A stretch of 64,000 bases of DNA from Crotophaga sulcirostris (GCA_013397455.1 VYZB01000190.1:613220-677219); one strand, 5' to 3'; positions 1 to 14,900 are shown, counted from the stretch's first letter. Notes: generated by a model from the sequence alone, not told the origin. Made by a program: numbers and translations.

Positions 1-907
1 CACATGCAAAATATAATTTGGTTCAAGAAAGATTCTTGTGGAAAAGCTCAGAATTTAGTTGCCCTTTAAAATAATTGCTCCTCAACTAAAATTATTCTTA
101 TTATCCAATAGCATTTTCCTGCATTATATATATAACTTTCAGCCATCTGCTTTTATTTAATGGCCTCATAATATGTGACATTGATACATCAATCTTTAAA
201 TTACAGTATTTTTAGGGAAATCTTTATTTTACATATTATATGTGCTGTTTACTTATATTAATCAAAATTTCACTGCAAACAACAGAAAGAAAAGGAACAA
301 TTACATGGACTAAAATATCATAGCAAAGACCTTAGATACCATTTCCTTAAAAGGAATTTTAAAATCCACCCTCTCTTGCTTTAAAATAAATAATGCTAAT
401 GTTTTGGTCCATGAAAAACTATGTTGCAATTAGCTAGCACTACATAGTAAATTGATTTTTTAAAAAAGTTCCAAAAGCTACATTTTTTTTAATCAGCTAA
501 AATATGTAGATAATATGTTGGTTTGATTGCATATAATATTTAGTCTTCATCAGCTGCTGGAAGATTTTCTGTGATTCAAAATATCCAGATTTTAAGCTAA
601 CAACATGGAGTTCCTTTGGAAGAAGGAAAACATTTTAAAATAGCAATTACCACCACAATTGCAAATAGCTGAAAGTTTTTGAATTTTTTTATGGTCTGAT
701 TCTAGGCTTGATTTGCAACATAATTTTTGATTGCATTCCTTGGTGAATCTTCTTGTTAACATTCGGGTTTTTCTTGTGTTTCTTTTTTTATTATCAGCAT
801 GGGTAGAAACTGTCATCTAAAGACTGAGGAAACTCTAGGTCAAAAGAATCAGGAAGGATAAAGGTAAAGATTAAGAATTAGAGGCATTTGTGAGTCTTTC
901 ATATGGA
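1..907. other. AT-rich non-coding DNA, no feature seen
   Basis: Unique-looking AT-rich sequence upstream of the first CR1 copy. It contains short T and A runs and no open frame, splice-site pair, RNA gene or repeat family that I recognise. Confidence 0.6.
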
Positions 908-1634
908 TATCTCATGAAGTTCAACAACGGCAAGTGCAAGGTACGGAGAGTGGATTGAGAGCAGCCCTGAAGAAAAGGATTTGGGGGTGCTGGTGGATGG
1001 GAAGCTCAACATAAGCCAGCAATGTGCACTTGCAGCCCAGAAAGCCAGCTGTATCCTGGGTTGCATCAGAAGAATGTAGTGGTCACGGAAGGAGATTCTC
1101 CCCCTCAATTCTGCTCTCGTGAGACCTCACCTGGAGCAGGGTGCCCTGTTCTGGAGTCCTCAGCACAGGAAGGATGTGGATTTGTTAGCGTGATTCCAGA
1201 GGAGGGCCACAAAGATGATTGGGGGGTGGAGCCTCTCCCATAAGAGGACAGACTGAGGGAGCTGGGCTTGTTCACCCTAGAGAAGAGAAGAGAAGGCTCC
1301 AGGGAGACCTTACAGCAGTCTTCCAGTACTTAAAGAGGGCCTACAAGAAATACAAGGAGCAGCTTTTTATCAGGCAGTAACGGTTTTAAACTGAAAGAGG
1401 GCAAATTTAAGTTAGATATTAGGAAGTAATTTTTTCCTGTGAAGGTGGTGAGGCACTGGAACAGGTTGTCCAGAGAAGGCAGGGAAGCCCCATCCCTGGC
1501 AGTGTTCAAGGCCAGGTTGGATGAGGCTTTGATCAGCCTGATCCAGTGGGAGGTGTCCCTGCCCATAGCAGGGGGGTTGGAAGTAGGTGATCTTTAAGGT
1601 CCCTTCCAATCCAAACCATTCAATGATTCTATGA
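908..1634 (+). mobile_element. CR1 LINE, 5'-truncated, 3' part of ORF2 plus 3' tail
   Basis: Plus-strand CR1 retrotransposon copy. The translated frames, broken by stops and frameshifts, follow the C-terminal part of the CR1 ORF2 reverse transcriptase: blocks that read as lead-in to GRxSPSI-like, the LGLFTLEKR-like block around 1260-1285, and the VRHWNRLSREGREAP-like block near 1445-1490. The copy ends in the classic avian CR1 3' signature: a GATCTTTAAGGTCCC block near 1590 followed by a degenerate ATGATTCTATGAT tail at 1622-1634. Five-prime truncation and absence of a poly-A tail are normal for CR1. It is inactive; the short open frames inside it are not genes. Confidence 0.93.
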
Positions 1635-4600
1635 TAACCCATCTTCTTTAAAAATGCCTATAAAATATATTCCAAAGGGTTTTTCTAAGCAGATTTTATA
1701 AAGGAGTTACTCAACAAAATATTTTTTAGTTGGAATCAATTTATAAGGAAATATTAATAATTGCCCTAACAGAGTACTTTTAACTGTTATTCTTTGTTGC
1801 ATGTCACTTTAGAAGCTAAACTACAAAACAACCAGATCACCAGCTGAGTCGCCCTTTTATTTCCTTGTAATTCAAATGAACACAGTTCTTCGTCAGGCTG
1901 AAGGCAACATTCATAGTCCTAAATACATACTGTAAGCCCATACATAACTTCTTCAATTAGGTTTTCAGAAAATCTAATTGCTTGGTACCATCAATTGTAC
2001 TGATGAGAACCACAGCAATTACAACTGGCAGAAGCAGGTCTGTGAAAGGCTTTGTACTATTTTGAAATGGCTTCTGTATCACTAGTGGCATGCAGTTTGG
2101 AGAATCCTTTCTTACTTGATAGTACTTTGTGCATTTGTATTTTTACTTCTCAGAGAGGCTAACTATTGGTCGAGTGCCGTATGATACATGACTACACATG
2201 GAAAAATATTTACCTGTGGGAGTCTCAAGTTGTTGCGTAACACTGATAAACGCAGTCTGAAAGAAGCCATTGAGAAAGTCGAGCCAAAATGTGGATGACT
2301 AGGTGAAATATTTACTTCCATCCATCAGAATCATAAAGAATGGTGGACCACGTGGATATGAGACAGTTATTAAACACAATGAGTAAAATTCCTTATAAGT
2401 AAAGCAGTAGAACAGTTCAGCAAGAACAAAACCTAATTATTCATAATATGGATTACAAAATAGTATCACTATACATATATAGTTTACACTATATTTTACA
2501 ATATTTTCGTATTTAATAACCATGAAAGAGACTAAGGAAAATCACAGAATGACTAAAGGCATGTCAAAGACAAAGATGAAAGTGTTTTGAGATGCACAGT
2601 CTGATGAGTCATCTTTTATGACTGGTTAGATTCTAAAAAATGTCCTTTCACTCTCCTTTGTAAATTCTATTTTTTCAAGCACACTCACATTTTTATGTAT
2701 TTGCCCTTCAGACATTGCAGAATTGTCTGACGGAATAAGAGAGAAATGGCATCTTCCAGAAACTGAAGTTTCAGTGTCAATTTATTAATTATTTTCTTCC
2801 TTCCTTTTGTAAAATTTCACATGAGTACAAATTAAAAGGTGAGGAAACTTTTTTTTTAATTGCTTCACCTTCAGATTTGCAGGTTGCATGTGATGGACTG
2901 AAAATCAGTTCTTTGTTTACCTTTGCCTACAAGGACAGGAACTTAGAATTTTTTTAGTCTCCATTTGTAAATTTGAATAAACAGTTTTGGTCTCAGTTAT
3001 ATTTTGTCACTGCATTCCGTATTTGTCCAAAAGTCATAACTAAGAAAAAACAAAGAGACAGAGAACATCCCACCTGTTTTGAAAGTAAGGCCATTATGAG
3101 CCAGATATGGTAATGATTATCTTCAGGGTTATGAAATGCACTGAGCATATGGCAATTTACATTTACTTAATTACATGTAGACTTAATTAATTGGTAGGTT
3201 TACCTGTACATTTACTAACACTTGCTCTCCTTTTTTTTTTTTAAAAAAAGCATGTTAAGTGTTAGCATTAGAGCACAATAGAAATATGTTCTTTGATAGG
3301 AGAAAACATATTACAAAATCCTAGTAGCGAATGCTTCTTACTACTACCTATATTTCTAAAAATTCAAAGGAGCAGCCTAGGAGACCTGTATAATTTACCA
3401 ACTGGTGGATGTTTATGGAAGGACTTTCAAGGACCAGATATTGTCTAAACTGTAGCACTTAAAAGCCTGAAAATAAGTATTATAAAATTGGATTGGTGTA
3501 AAATGCCAAGAACATAGGTTCTTAGTGGAGTACGCTGTCACTCACTAATTTATTTTGGAAAAAATAAAAGACTATTCACCAAAAGGTTAAAAAAATTCCC
3601 CATTAAATATGCCTAAACTCATGGGAGTTTTCTATAAAAGTGGCAACCTTTCCTATAAAAACAGCTTATATATTTGTACCAATTTCACCAGTTACAGCTT
3701 AATGAAACATGATTAACAGAATACGTTTAAGGATTGTTTAACTGAATAATTCTCTATGTGCTCATTAACAGATCACTCTGTGATCTTATTGCATTTAAAA
3801 AAAAAAAAAGTGGAAATAATAATGAAGTCATCTTTTTCCAGCCACATTTCCAGTGAACTCCAAGTAAGATTTTCTTCTGTTTTATTCATTCATAAAAAGC
3901 TTATAAACTTTACCTGAAAGCATGTTGCGATCGTACATGATTTGCCTTTACTACTCCCCTATATCAACCTGTTTTTCAATTTTTCCCTCTTCTGTTCTCA
4001 TAATTTTATACAGGTTTCTTGTTGTATATATGAATATACAGTACATAGTAAAATGGGGTCTGAATGGTAGTGCAAGGCTCATACTAGATAATAAAAAGAG
4101 CAGTAACACTAGTAACACAACAAAGCCCTCACTCTAAGCTGCCAATTCTTGTTTTCCCTGAAAAAGGTGCACTGTATCAACTTTAATAACGTGAGAGATG
4201 CATTCCATTAGTAAATACTCACCATGGACAACTATATACAATTAATTCTCCAACCAATTACAAAACTGGGCAATTTTCCAACTCCTGCAGACCAAACCAG
4301 TGACACAGTCATCTTGTTTCTCTCAACGAAGGAGATCTTTGTAACAACACCTCACATGTGCAGTAAGGCAAATGAAATCCTTTAATTTTAATAACATTCA
4401 ATCTGCCTGTCAAATCAAATTATTGTCTTGATGACAAGCAATAAGGACAGCCTGAACACACTGTGAGTCAGAGTAATAATTGATCTCTTGAATATTTTTT
4501 CCCATGCTATGAACCTTGCACTTCAAAGGAGCATATCCCAACTATGCTTCAGAAAGCTCAGGCACAGTCACTTAAAAGCCCAGTGATGGCTATAAGAAAG

Positions 4601-7600
4601 ACCAGTTCACACCAGTTTCCTCAGAATTCCACACTAATATACTTTACTAAATTATACGCTTTAAGATGTAAATGTGTAATTGAATTTGTATTTAGGTTAG
4701 TAACAGTTTGGATGCTGTCTCCATTTCAAGACAGTAGACTTTCCTTCGAATAGCCCAAATGGGAAACTTTCACATCATCTGTGACCCTCCATAAAACCTT
4801 CCTTCTGTTTTCATGATTGAAATAGTTGTTCAACTTTAAAAAAAATTTCTATGACATATCATAGATGATTGAATATGTATTTTTATAAGTCCACTATAAT
4901 AAAGGAAATTTCATGTCTAAGCTTCTGAAAAAAATATTAGTCACTTTACCTTTTTTTTTCACATTTTCTCTCAGAAGTTGTTTCCTTTCCTGAAATTCTT
5001 AAGCATTCATAATGTGATTTGTAATTTTCTTCTATAAATTACATCTCTTCCCAGACATGAATGTGAAAGACACAGAAATTAGTATTCTTTATTACTGAGC
5101 TGTTTCTTTCCATCATAGAAGGAGAAAGACACATTGTTTGCCAAAAGCCAACATTAAAAATAGTTTAAATGTGAGCCCTATAGTAAGGGAAAAGCTTGCT
5201 GGCAGATTTGTGAAAAAAAAATCTTCCTAGGGGAACTATTTATTTGCTGCTATTTAGCACAGAATAGAGTAGGTTCTGAACAGTCTCCCTGCATACTCAC
5301 TCCTGTCCTTCCCAAACAAAAATGAGTCTGAAAACAATTATCTTTTTTAATAGTTAAGAATGAGATGAACCTTTAAAATGCCATGAAACCAAGCGGAGTT
5401 TGTAGTGGAAAATAATGTGGTGCAGTATTCTTTAGGCAGTTTTACAAACCAAGTAAGAAAACATATTTTTGTACCTAAATAACAAAACAGACATCCACTC
5501 TCATCTCTATCACCTCTAATGTGCACAGTGGACCATTCATAAGTAAAGCAGTCAAGACTGTTCTTATGCTAAATAAAAAAGTAATTTAAAATGATAATCT
5601 ATATCAGCAAGCATATTTAGATAAAATAAAAAGGAAAGAGTAAGATTTACAAACCAAGTGAGGCTTCTGAAGTGGGACTTTGAATACTGATATGTAAATT
5701 GAAGACATAAAAAGACATACGCAAACACATAAGCTTTTATCGCTAATATTCCCAAGTTGCCTAGTGTTCTGCTTCTGTACATGTCCAAAACTATACCAGA
5801 TAAATCAAGACTGAGGGGCTCGATACATAAAGCTGACTGAGATTCTCAGACAAAGCCATTCCCTGGTGTATCCTGTCTTGGAGGATACAAGCTTCCTAAC
5901 CATGCATTGCACAGGGAGCCTTGGTACCTGACCTGCTGCGATACGGATTCCCGCTCAAGTTCTCTACATATTGAACTTTGAGTATGCAACACAGATTTCA
6001 GGTTGCTAATATGGAACTGGTTTATCCCACAAATACAGAGCATCCCCTGCTGTGACGGAAGGAGATATGTCCAATATATTAAAGTTACGTTGAACAAAGA
6101 AAGAGATTTTAGGAAAAGACCCAACTGTTATAAAAGTACAATGCTAAAGTATGCTCTTCACAGCACCAATGACTATCAATAAAGCAATATAGCTTTGATA
6201 TTTAATTGCACCCTCAATTTGATATTGAAAAAAAACACAGAAGAAGAAGGAATCAGTGTCATATACATTATTTCTGATGAAGGAAATTATCAGAAGTCCA
6301 ATAACCAGGATTTTCATAACCAGCTTCAGTCATTTTATAACATACAAATCTGCAACTTGGCTACAAGTATGTACCCCTGCCATTCAAACAGAAATAACTT
6401 TGGCTTGCTCTGCTAAATTAAAGATTGATGCAAACATTAATAAACACTGTGCTTAAGGAGATGTGTTGAAAGATCAGCTGACAGTGTACATTAACCAAAC
6501 ACCAGTAGGAAACATTTTATGAGCAGATAGGTAAAAAATAATTTTAGATTTCAAAATATCATCCTATTGAAATAATCAGAAAAAAAATGGACTTAATTTA
6601 CTCCATAAACTATGAGAAATTCATATACCTATATTCAGTAATTTTAGAACACTTCAAATGCATTTACATTGATTTTGCAATTTTTAGTACAAATTAATAC
6701 TAATTACCAAAAGTTTTTTAAAGCTGCGTTCAAAAGACCATTTCACTTTCACAAATTTCATTTATCTAATAGCAAAAATGTCATTTTTCAAATTAAATTA
6801 GGCATCTACTATTGACCTATACTATTGCCACTTCTAATTTCAAAGCATGAATTATTTCTATAGAAAAGGAAAATGATGGAGAATTCCAAATTAAGCTCTA
6901 CCATCAACTCTTCGGAGGATGAGAATAATTTTAATTGTGTATCTCAATATGTTAATACTGTCTTTTTTACTAAACCATAAAGAACTATCATTAATATTTT
7001 TTGATTAAAAAAATACTTGTTCCATGGCATTTTTTTTCTATATTTCAATTTAGAAAAACAATCTTGAAAAAGGAGTATATTTACCAACTCTGTAGAAATT
7101 CTACATCTGTTAATTGTGTACATTAAACCTTTTGAAAGCATCCAGCTCAAATTTTTGAACTTATTTATACCTGACATTTTGCCCTTGTTTTTCCTATTCT
7201 CTGAAGCATTACAGTTCTTTTAAAAAAAAAAAACAAAAAAACCCAAAACCAGTCAAAACTGGAGAACATGCTCATTATTAAATACCTTAAGTGATACATA
7301 TCTGGATATCTACACAGCATAAGAAGCCAAATAATAAGGAATTTTACAGAAACTATCATTGAAAACAAAGTAACCTAATGAACTAATTGGAGCTAAGTCT
7401 CTACACAGATGTTCAAGTTAGAGGAGCATGACACATAGAAAACAATAGCTGTCTTTTCCCTCATCTCGCTTTCTTGGGGTTTGTGTTATTGTTGCTATTA
7501 TACATTTTCAGGATTGTGCAGCTTTACCATTTCTGATACTCATATCTGATTTTTGGTTTTGCCTCAGCAAAACTATTGCACCCATGAGTAACGCCCTTCT

Positions 7601-9200
7601 CCAGTTCCTTTCAAGGGTCAGTTTCATGTTCACTGGTGACACCAGTGGTGGCCTCGTTGCCTATGTCAGCTGAGGTGACTTGACTGTTCAGGCAACACTT
7701 GCTGCTCAGGCAGCTGCTCCTGTCTCCTCAGGGAAACATCAGGAGGAGTATACTGATTCAACTAATTTAATTTTAGGATAGTAAACTATTTTAAGGGAGG
7801 AAAGATTTGTCATATTCATGGTCAGTCTGATTGGGGTTGATCAAGGCCCAGTTATCAAAAATAGACTGTTTTCAAGGAAACCTTTTTTTTAAATGGCATC
7901 ACTCAAATTCACTGTTCAGAAAGTGTGGCTAACAAAGCTTTTCCTTTGCAACAGCAGTGATTTCATTACACTGTCACTAACAACTATGTTTTCATATGAA
8001 CAAGAAAAGGAGACGTTTGCAGTTTTAAAATACAACATAAACTAACTGCAGGAAGATCACGCCAGACCAAACCAATAGCTTTCTTTTAATAAGATAAATG
8101 ATATGATTGATGAAATATCTATCTCGATTTCAGCAAGGTATTTCATACAACATCACATATGGAAAGTTTAGTCAAAAATGAAAATACATAGGCTAGCAGT
8201 GAAATGGAAAGGTGAACAAGGAACTGGCCAAAGAAGAAATGGCAATAAGTTGTTCTGAAAGGTAAAATCATGCTGAAAGACAGTTATCAACAAGAGGCAA
8301 ATTTTGGCACAAAAAGTATTTATAAATTGGGAATGAAAAAAATTAGAATGTAAAAGTAAATGATTTTCTAAAAGAGAGTCCAAGAAAATACTTTTATCAG
8401 AAAAAGTAAAAAAATTCTAAGATGGAGTTTGCTGTTTACAACGCTAATACAAGAAACTCAGAGACAAAGAATGTTCTTGTTGGTCCTGGGTTTCAAAATT
8501 TCTTACTCTTTATATTCTCTTATCAAATTCTGTTATCTTAACCATCAGTTTATCACCACATTCCCTGCGTAGCCCATGCTTTGTTAAGGTGCATTTATCT
8601 CCTGAATTACCTGATTTGAGTTACTCAAACTAATAATCTTAGAACTTATCCCTCATAACCCATGTGATAAGGTCCCTCACCCTCAAAAGCTCATTTAAGC
8701 CATTTTCAGTGGAAAAGTAATCGATGCATTTCTTCACTACCTCTGGCTTTACTTTGTGCCTTTTCTCCTTCTCTTGTTCTTATTAGATGCCTTTCTCAAC
8801 TCTTTCCACCTGCTTTTCTGTTTTTTCTTAATACTCATTAACACTTGTTAACGCTGTTTTCCTTAGTAAATATGAGGAATGCCAATAACAATGACTCATT
8901 CTTTTGCATGCATTACCTGCCAGATTCACAGTTCAAGTTTGCTTTTAGAAATTATCTTGTTTAAACCACGGATATCAATACTACAGATTCGGGAGAAACT
9001 AGATAAATCAGAAATATATTTAAGTCTTTCTCCTTTGTTGTCACCAACTTGAAAAAAAATACACTAAAATGTCGTGTATAACAAAATTAGTGGGTAAATA
9101 TTCTGGTATTGTTCTTCCCATTTACATATTCTGGGTTTATCTGAAGTTTATCATGCCTGTTTCTGGACTTACTGTATATGAGTAAGACATGTATAATCAA
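1635..9200. other. Long AT-rich non-coding stretch
   Basis: About 7.5 kb without a recognisable gene. It contains scattered homopolymer runs, for example T then A runs near 3230-3250 and an A-rich run at 7219-7250. Open frames are short and lack recognisable domains. A slightly GC-richer patch lies near 7590-7740, which I cannot identify. It could be intronic or intergenic. Confidence 0.6.
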
Positions 9201-9291
9201 TTCTTAAACCAAATTTCTTTCCTGCTCTGTTTGCAGGTGTTCTGCAGGCAGCTGTGCTGCATGTGAACAAAAAATTAAAAAATATCCTTAC

Positions 9292-9381
9292 CTTTTAGGT
9301 GAATCTGCGATAAGCTTCGCTCTGCTGGAAATCGCTCTCATATACATCATGCACAAGCCTTACAGGCTAAGAGACCAGTAC
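9292..9381 (-). other. Exon-like 90-nt segment with acceptor and donor (non-coding candidate)
   Basis: On the minus strand a pyrimidine-rich stretch ending in ATTAG precedes base 9381, and the segment ends at 9292 before a good GTAAGG donor. The 90-nt interior is GC-richer than its surroundings and contains CpGs. All three frames carry stops, so as read it cannot be an internal coding exon; it could be a lncRNA or UTR exon, or a conserved non-coding element. On the plus strand the same place sits inside an 84-codon open frame (about 9213-9493) that has no early ATG and no domain I recognise. Splice-like flanks occur often by chance, so support is weak. Confidence 0.2.
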
Positions 9382-9499
9382 CTAATAAAAAATTCAAAGT
9401 CACTGCACGTAATAAGTAATGAAGTGCTGGTTCTAGGCAGCAGCACAGGAACTTCAGGTGTTTGCTTAATATTCACTAAGCATATTCCTAAATAGTCCA

Positions 9500-11900
9500 T
9501 GCACATTTTTAAAAATGTCTTTCACATAATTCCACGCTTTTTTAGATCCTATAAAAGACACTTGTTCAATAATATCCACTAAGTAGCTGGGCCTGGGGAA
9601 AAGGTATCATTTGCACAAAAGGATTAGAAAGACATTTAGTAGAAAATGACATACCTTTGGCTACAGCATTCCAGTAAGATACTATAAGAACTTAGGCAAA
9701 CCAAGCTAATGTTTGCATTACTTACGTTTCATTTGCAAAAAAGAATTCGAATTATCAATTTAGCCATATTTAAAGCCTAAATCACACAGGCATGAACACA
9801 CAAACAGGCTAACAGATAACATATATCCATTAAAAATTTAGTTTAGTTAGTAAGCTTTTGATTTAGTAAAATAACATACATTAATAAAATAAAACATGCC
9901 TCTTGTTTTCAACAACTATTTTTTTTCTTTTCCTTCATTTCTAAAGTTACTTAGTTTCTGCCAATTTTTGCCAACCAGCTTGTGTATACTGTCAACTTCT
10001 AATGGATTGGTAAGTACAGAAAATTAAAATATATGTGGAGAAAGAAGTAAAATTATATAATAGGTTCAAAATTTTAAAAAGCCTTTAAAATAGTCATTCA
10101 CTTTTATAAAAATATACATTGTGACTTATAAAAAGAGACACTTCACAGAGATTTTTAATTAAAATAGCTTGCTGACAGAATTATTTTAATATTGAAAAAC
10201 AGTATATAAAAATGTAGGCTGAATCTGTCATTCTAGCTCTGTGAGGATAGTCTCTGCCTTAGTAAGAAAACCTGTGACATAGGTAAGTCTACATAGCAGC
10301 CTATGAACAATGTGGCAGAATCTAGCCCTAAAAATCTTTAGAATAATGTGTAGTGTACACCTTCCTTCTTCCTAATCCATACTAAAATGTACAGTAAAAA
10401 CAGGCTGAGGCATAATTCTGTTCCACTCACACAAAACCTGGAGATCCTGGAACTATCTGCCTCCCCTAGAACACACCAAACCTTCTTGTTGTTTTTTCAC
10501 TTTCTTCTATAAGCAATAAATTTAAGGAAGTGGACAAATATGTGTGTGTGCTGTGTGTATATGTCTGTGGAAACCTCAAGGGGAGGAAAACACTATAGCA
10601 AAGGAAGACAGAAGTACAATTGATTTGACTTAAAAATATTCGGGCAACAGATTGACTGCTCTTAAACTCTTGGATTACTTTCCAATGTCCACTACTACCC
10701 CTTACTTCTTCTCAAGGGAGAGAGAAAGAATTGTCTACTTTTCATGAGAGGTAGGATCTCGAAAGACAGGTAATGGCTATTCTGCTACAAGATCATAGAA
10801 CCACAAACTATGAAAACTTGATACTTAAGTTGAACAATAATTTCAGGGATGTGGGTTTTGAAAAATGGTTATGTTCCTCTACTTCACTACGGCATCTTTC
10901 CATGGTAAGATAAACCTGATGTACATGCATGTAAGATTCATACAGAAGAAATGCCACATGGGAGAAAAACAGGAGAAAAGGTAACATCTCCAACAATAAG
11001 TAAACATGGGCCAGGCACAAGAAATATACCCAAACCAGTTCAGATGCAAGTAGAGCACTATAGTAAGTCTATTCTTGCATGCCCGTTTAAATTCTGTAAG
11101 CCTCCATAAATGCAGTTATCATTACCATTGTTGCCTTATCATTCTCAGTGATTGCTCTCTTTCAGTCAAGTACAAAGGCAGGCTGAATATAAATGTTTTG
11201 TCATAAAACTGCTATTCAAACAATAAAAAGGGTTATAATAGTACTAAAAAAATCACCCCCAGGGCTGCAGCACAGACTGGTAGTATGCATATTCAGGCAG
11301 CACAAAGCAGTTCTAGTCACATACTTCTACCCATAGGACCCTTCCACTGCATCTCTACTTAATATCAGCATGTTGCCAAAAGTGATCCAGATATTATCAG
11401 GTAGTCAAGATATACAGAAGATTTTAGAATCTCATTCAACAAGATGAGCACAGTTTAAAATTATTGCATATTTGCATTGAATTCAGCAGATATGAACATA
11501 TGTAGCTTATGGATTTGTCTTTAATTTTTAAAACGAAAACTGCTTCAATTATGTTTTCTGCCTCTATCTAGAAATGCCTTTGTTGGTCCCAGGCCTAGCC
11601 ATGTAATGCTACCCAGGGGCCCACTGCAACATGGTTCAACACTGCCATCTTGCCAAACAGCCTCAAAAAAGCATTATGTAATACATCCCAGACCACCTTC
11701 CGCACAGGATTGAGTATTCTTTTTAAAATGTCTTAGAGGCTTTGGTATCCTTTTTTTTATAGCATAGAGACAAGAGAGGTAGGGTCAGGTGAGGCAGGGA
11801 AGGGTGAAAGAAGACGTAACAAGCAAGGGACCACCAAAACAAAACAAACTAATTACTCCCATAGAGTGACAGGATGGTTATCTGATCCCACAGTCCCCGA
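9500..11900. other. AT-rich non-coding DNA, no feature seen
   Basis: Unique-looking sequence with short T-rich and A-rich runs. I see no recognisable repeat family, RNA gene or convincing coding frame here. Confidence 0.55.
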
Positions 11901-11904
11901 AAAT

Positions 11905-11985
11905 GGGAAAGAAAAATAAAACAAAAAAACAAAAAACAACCCCAAACAAACAAAAAACAAACAAAGAAAAAAACCCCAACAACCC
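11905..11985. repeat. A-rich low-complexity (CAAA)n-like tract
   Basis: Runs of A interrupted by single C or CCCC groups over about 80 bases. There is no clear retrogene or LINE body upstream on the plus strand to explain it as a poly-A tail, so I call it a simple low-complexity tract. Confidence 0.75.
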
Positions 11986-14900
11986 ACAGGTAGAATTTAA
12001 AACAAAAAGTTTATCAGCAGCGAAAGCCCACTGCCCTGGGTAAATGTGCTTCCTTGCAACAATAAAGACAAATAAAGTACTAAAAAAGGATAAAGCAGGA
12101 GAGTACAGACCTAGCTGTGGTTTGATAAATGGCACTCTAGTCCACTCTGCTTATTGTGTACTTCATACCTCGCTCTTGAATATGGAAGAGAATTTTATTA
12201 AAGATTTAGCCACGGTGGTGGTGGTGACTGGCTCACAGTAATTTTCCTACAAAGTAGTTTAATCTATCACAGGGCAGACAGTGCACCTTCTTACCATGTA
12301 TCATATCTGTCTATTGAGTAAGTGCTATCCAAATCCAATTTCTTTTCATTTTTGGAACCCGTGATGCATATTCAAGATACATTTTCTTTTTGTCTGTGGC
12401 CTAAATTAGGTGCTGTATAAAGAAAAAAAAAAAGGGAAGTAATAAAAAAGACTGGACTCTGGAGGCTGCATTTCTCAGTGGGCATTTTTTTTTCCTTTTT
12501 TCTTTTTTCCCCTAAAGGTTCAGTACAGTACTAATGATGCAAAACAATGGGCATGTATGGTTGCCACTGCACTCATGACACTGACAGAGCACAGCCATAC
12601 ATCCAAATTCTGCCCCAGCTCTTACAGGTGAAACTTACAAAACTGCTGCAATAAATCCTTAACTTTCTTTAACAGCTCAATACTTGTTTTCTGAATTTAA
12701 TTAAAATAATGATAAAAAACATCTTATTTGGTTTTACTGAATGATCTAAGGCCGGAAAATTTGTTGGTTTAGGCAATCAAAAATAGAGGCTAAGAATTTA
12801 GAAATTACAGAATCTTTCTTTCCCCCTACCCCAACCAAGCCTAAGATACAACTTCTAAACAATTCCTTCATTTTAACTGTACATGACTGCATATGATTCA
12901 ACAAGAATCTAAGAAATGGAGTACTTGTAGTGTCTGAGTACACTGTCTCAGTTCTGATACACATTTCCTGTCTGTCCATGGTTTTTGTTTTAGGGATTGG
13001 GGGATTTTTCCATTTCCTTACTACTGTATGTCTGCTAAGCATATTTAGAAAACTGAGAGAGAAATTCAAGAGGTCTAATTCAAAGTTGATTTTTACATCT
13101 AAAGACCCCTTTTTTGGAAACTACCATTAATACAGAATATATTAGTCCTCCCAGATGTCAGCATGAAGCACATCAAAGCGTAAAGCATACAGGTAGTTCC
13201 ACAAACTTTCCAGGGGCAAATAAAGCTGGTGGACTTGGTCCTTTGTGGTTTGCATTCTCTGTGCATTAGATTCTGATTTCATTCCCTAAACCAGCACCTA
13301 AGATCACTGTATGTTTAATCAGAGTGTTTAATCTAATAATATGTTTGAATTTATGCCTGCTACACTATGGGTGATTATCAGATGTTAAATTTACTATGCC
13401 ATGAGAAAATAATTTTTACACCTAGAGTATTTTTTTACCTAGAGCAGCTTCCAAAGGGCAATCTTGGAAATGTGAGAATCTAAGTCTAGAAGAACTACCC
13501 AGTATCACCAAATCTATCCCAGTTTTGATCCCACTGAAGGGTCTTTTCCAGGTTGTATCAACAAGAATCTTTCTTCCAACTTGATATTCTTTTTTTTTGA
13601 CATATGCAACAGTCTGAAACAGTCCAAGATGTTTTTTCTCTTGATATCCACAATATCATAGATTTCTTTTGGATTTTCTGTTTCTAATTTCTGTCTTCCT
13701 ATCATCTTATTTTTTCCTTAATAATTTAAGCATCACTATCCTAGTGCCATTAGACATAGTCCATTCGGGTCTGAGACTTCAACAGCAGAGATAACAAAAA
13801 ATGGTGTTCACGTACTCAGTACTAATGATTTTCATTAGTCTCCGCAAAATGTGTGCATGACTAACAATTTCAGTCCATATTTCATGTTAGACAAGACTAC
13901 TGAAGAAGCAAGTCAGGTTAGCATACAGGTTTGCTGAGAGCTTATTATTCCCTAGAAGTTGTTCCCAAAGTCTTTCCTAATTAGCTCCTTGCATCTACAA
14001 GGACAACACTCACACTCAGCATTGACAGGATTGTCAGATTTTTCACTTTATCATGGGATTTCTTCTCCGTTTCTAATATAGATCATATTTTTGTCTACTG
14101 AACAATGTACACTGTTAATGGACATTTTGAATGAAAAAGCATACAGCTTAACCCTTTCATTTTCTACTATTTCAGTTTTTCCCATAGTGTTAATATTACA
14201 GAATCTCATTATTTCTTTGTTTGGATGTAAATCACTCTATATCCTGTTACTTCCAAGCTGACAGTTTAGTTATCTTTGACTGCAATGTCCACTACTGCTC
14301 CTGTGAAGGGTATTCTCTCAGGTAACACTCATGTACTGATGTTCTGTGAGAGACTGTGAAAGCTGAAAATCGATGGAGTTCAATCCTTGCGATTTTCCTT
14401 CAAAAGGCAGGCTTTTTCTGGACTTTTTATGTTTAACGAGGTTACAATTAAGCTTCTTTTGGTCTTCTAATGCTTTTCTGCCTACTGTCTTTTTTTGCAG
14501 CACTGCAGACCCTCTGTCGTATCCACAGCACCAAGGCATTGTCTACTCTCAATGAGCAACTTTCTGGTATTACTTTATCCTTACTTAGCAAAGTAAATTA
14601 CTTTTTACATTTGATTTAGTCAGCACTAGATCTCCAAAGTTTTCTGTCCAAGGTCCCAGACCCATCTCAGTTTCAGAGAAAGGACTCATTTAGCTCCCCA
14701 ACCTGCAATATTTAAATTTGCCATTAAACAACACCCAAACACCCTCAGAGTTTCATCTTTGCTTAGAAAATGCTTAGAAAAAAGTATTTGGTTTATATTT
14801 ATATGGAATGGAATACTCTTTGAATTTCTGTAATGCAACTAATTTTCTTAGTTGATTTAACTGAGAACTACTGAAAACATCAGGTGATTGTCATCCTATC

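Noticed and set aside
899..1642. Several 69-78 codon frames on both strands
   Set aside because: All lie inside the CR1 copy and are shadows or broken pieces of it.
11905..11985. Poly-A tail of a processed pseudogene
   Set aside because: No coding-like body is present next to it on either strand and it is interrupted regularly by C residues.
12746..13069. 107-codon minus-strand open frame
   Set aside because: No domain, no signal of family similarity, AT-rich sequence, no splice context; length is expected by chance over 64 kb in six frames.
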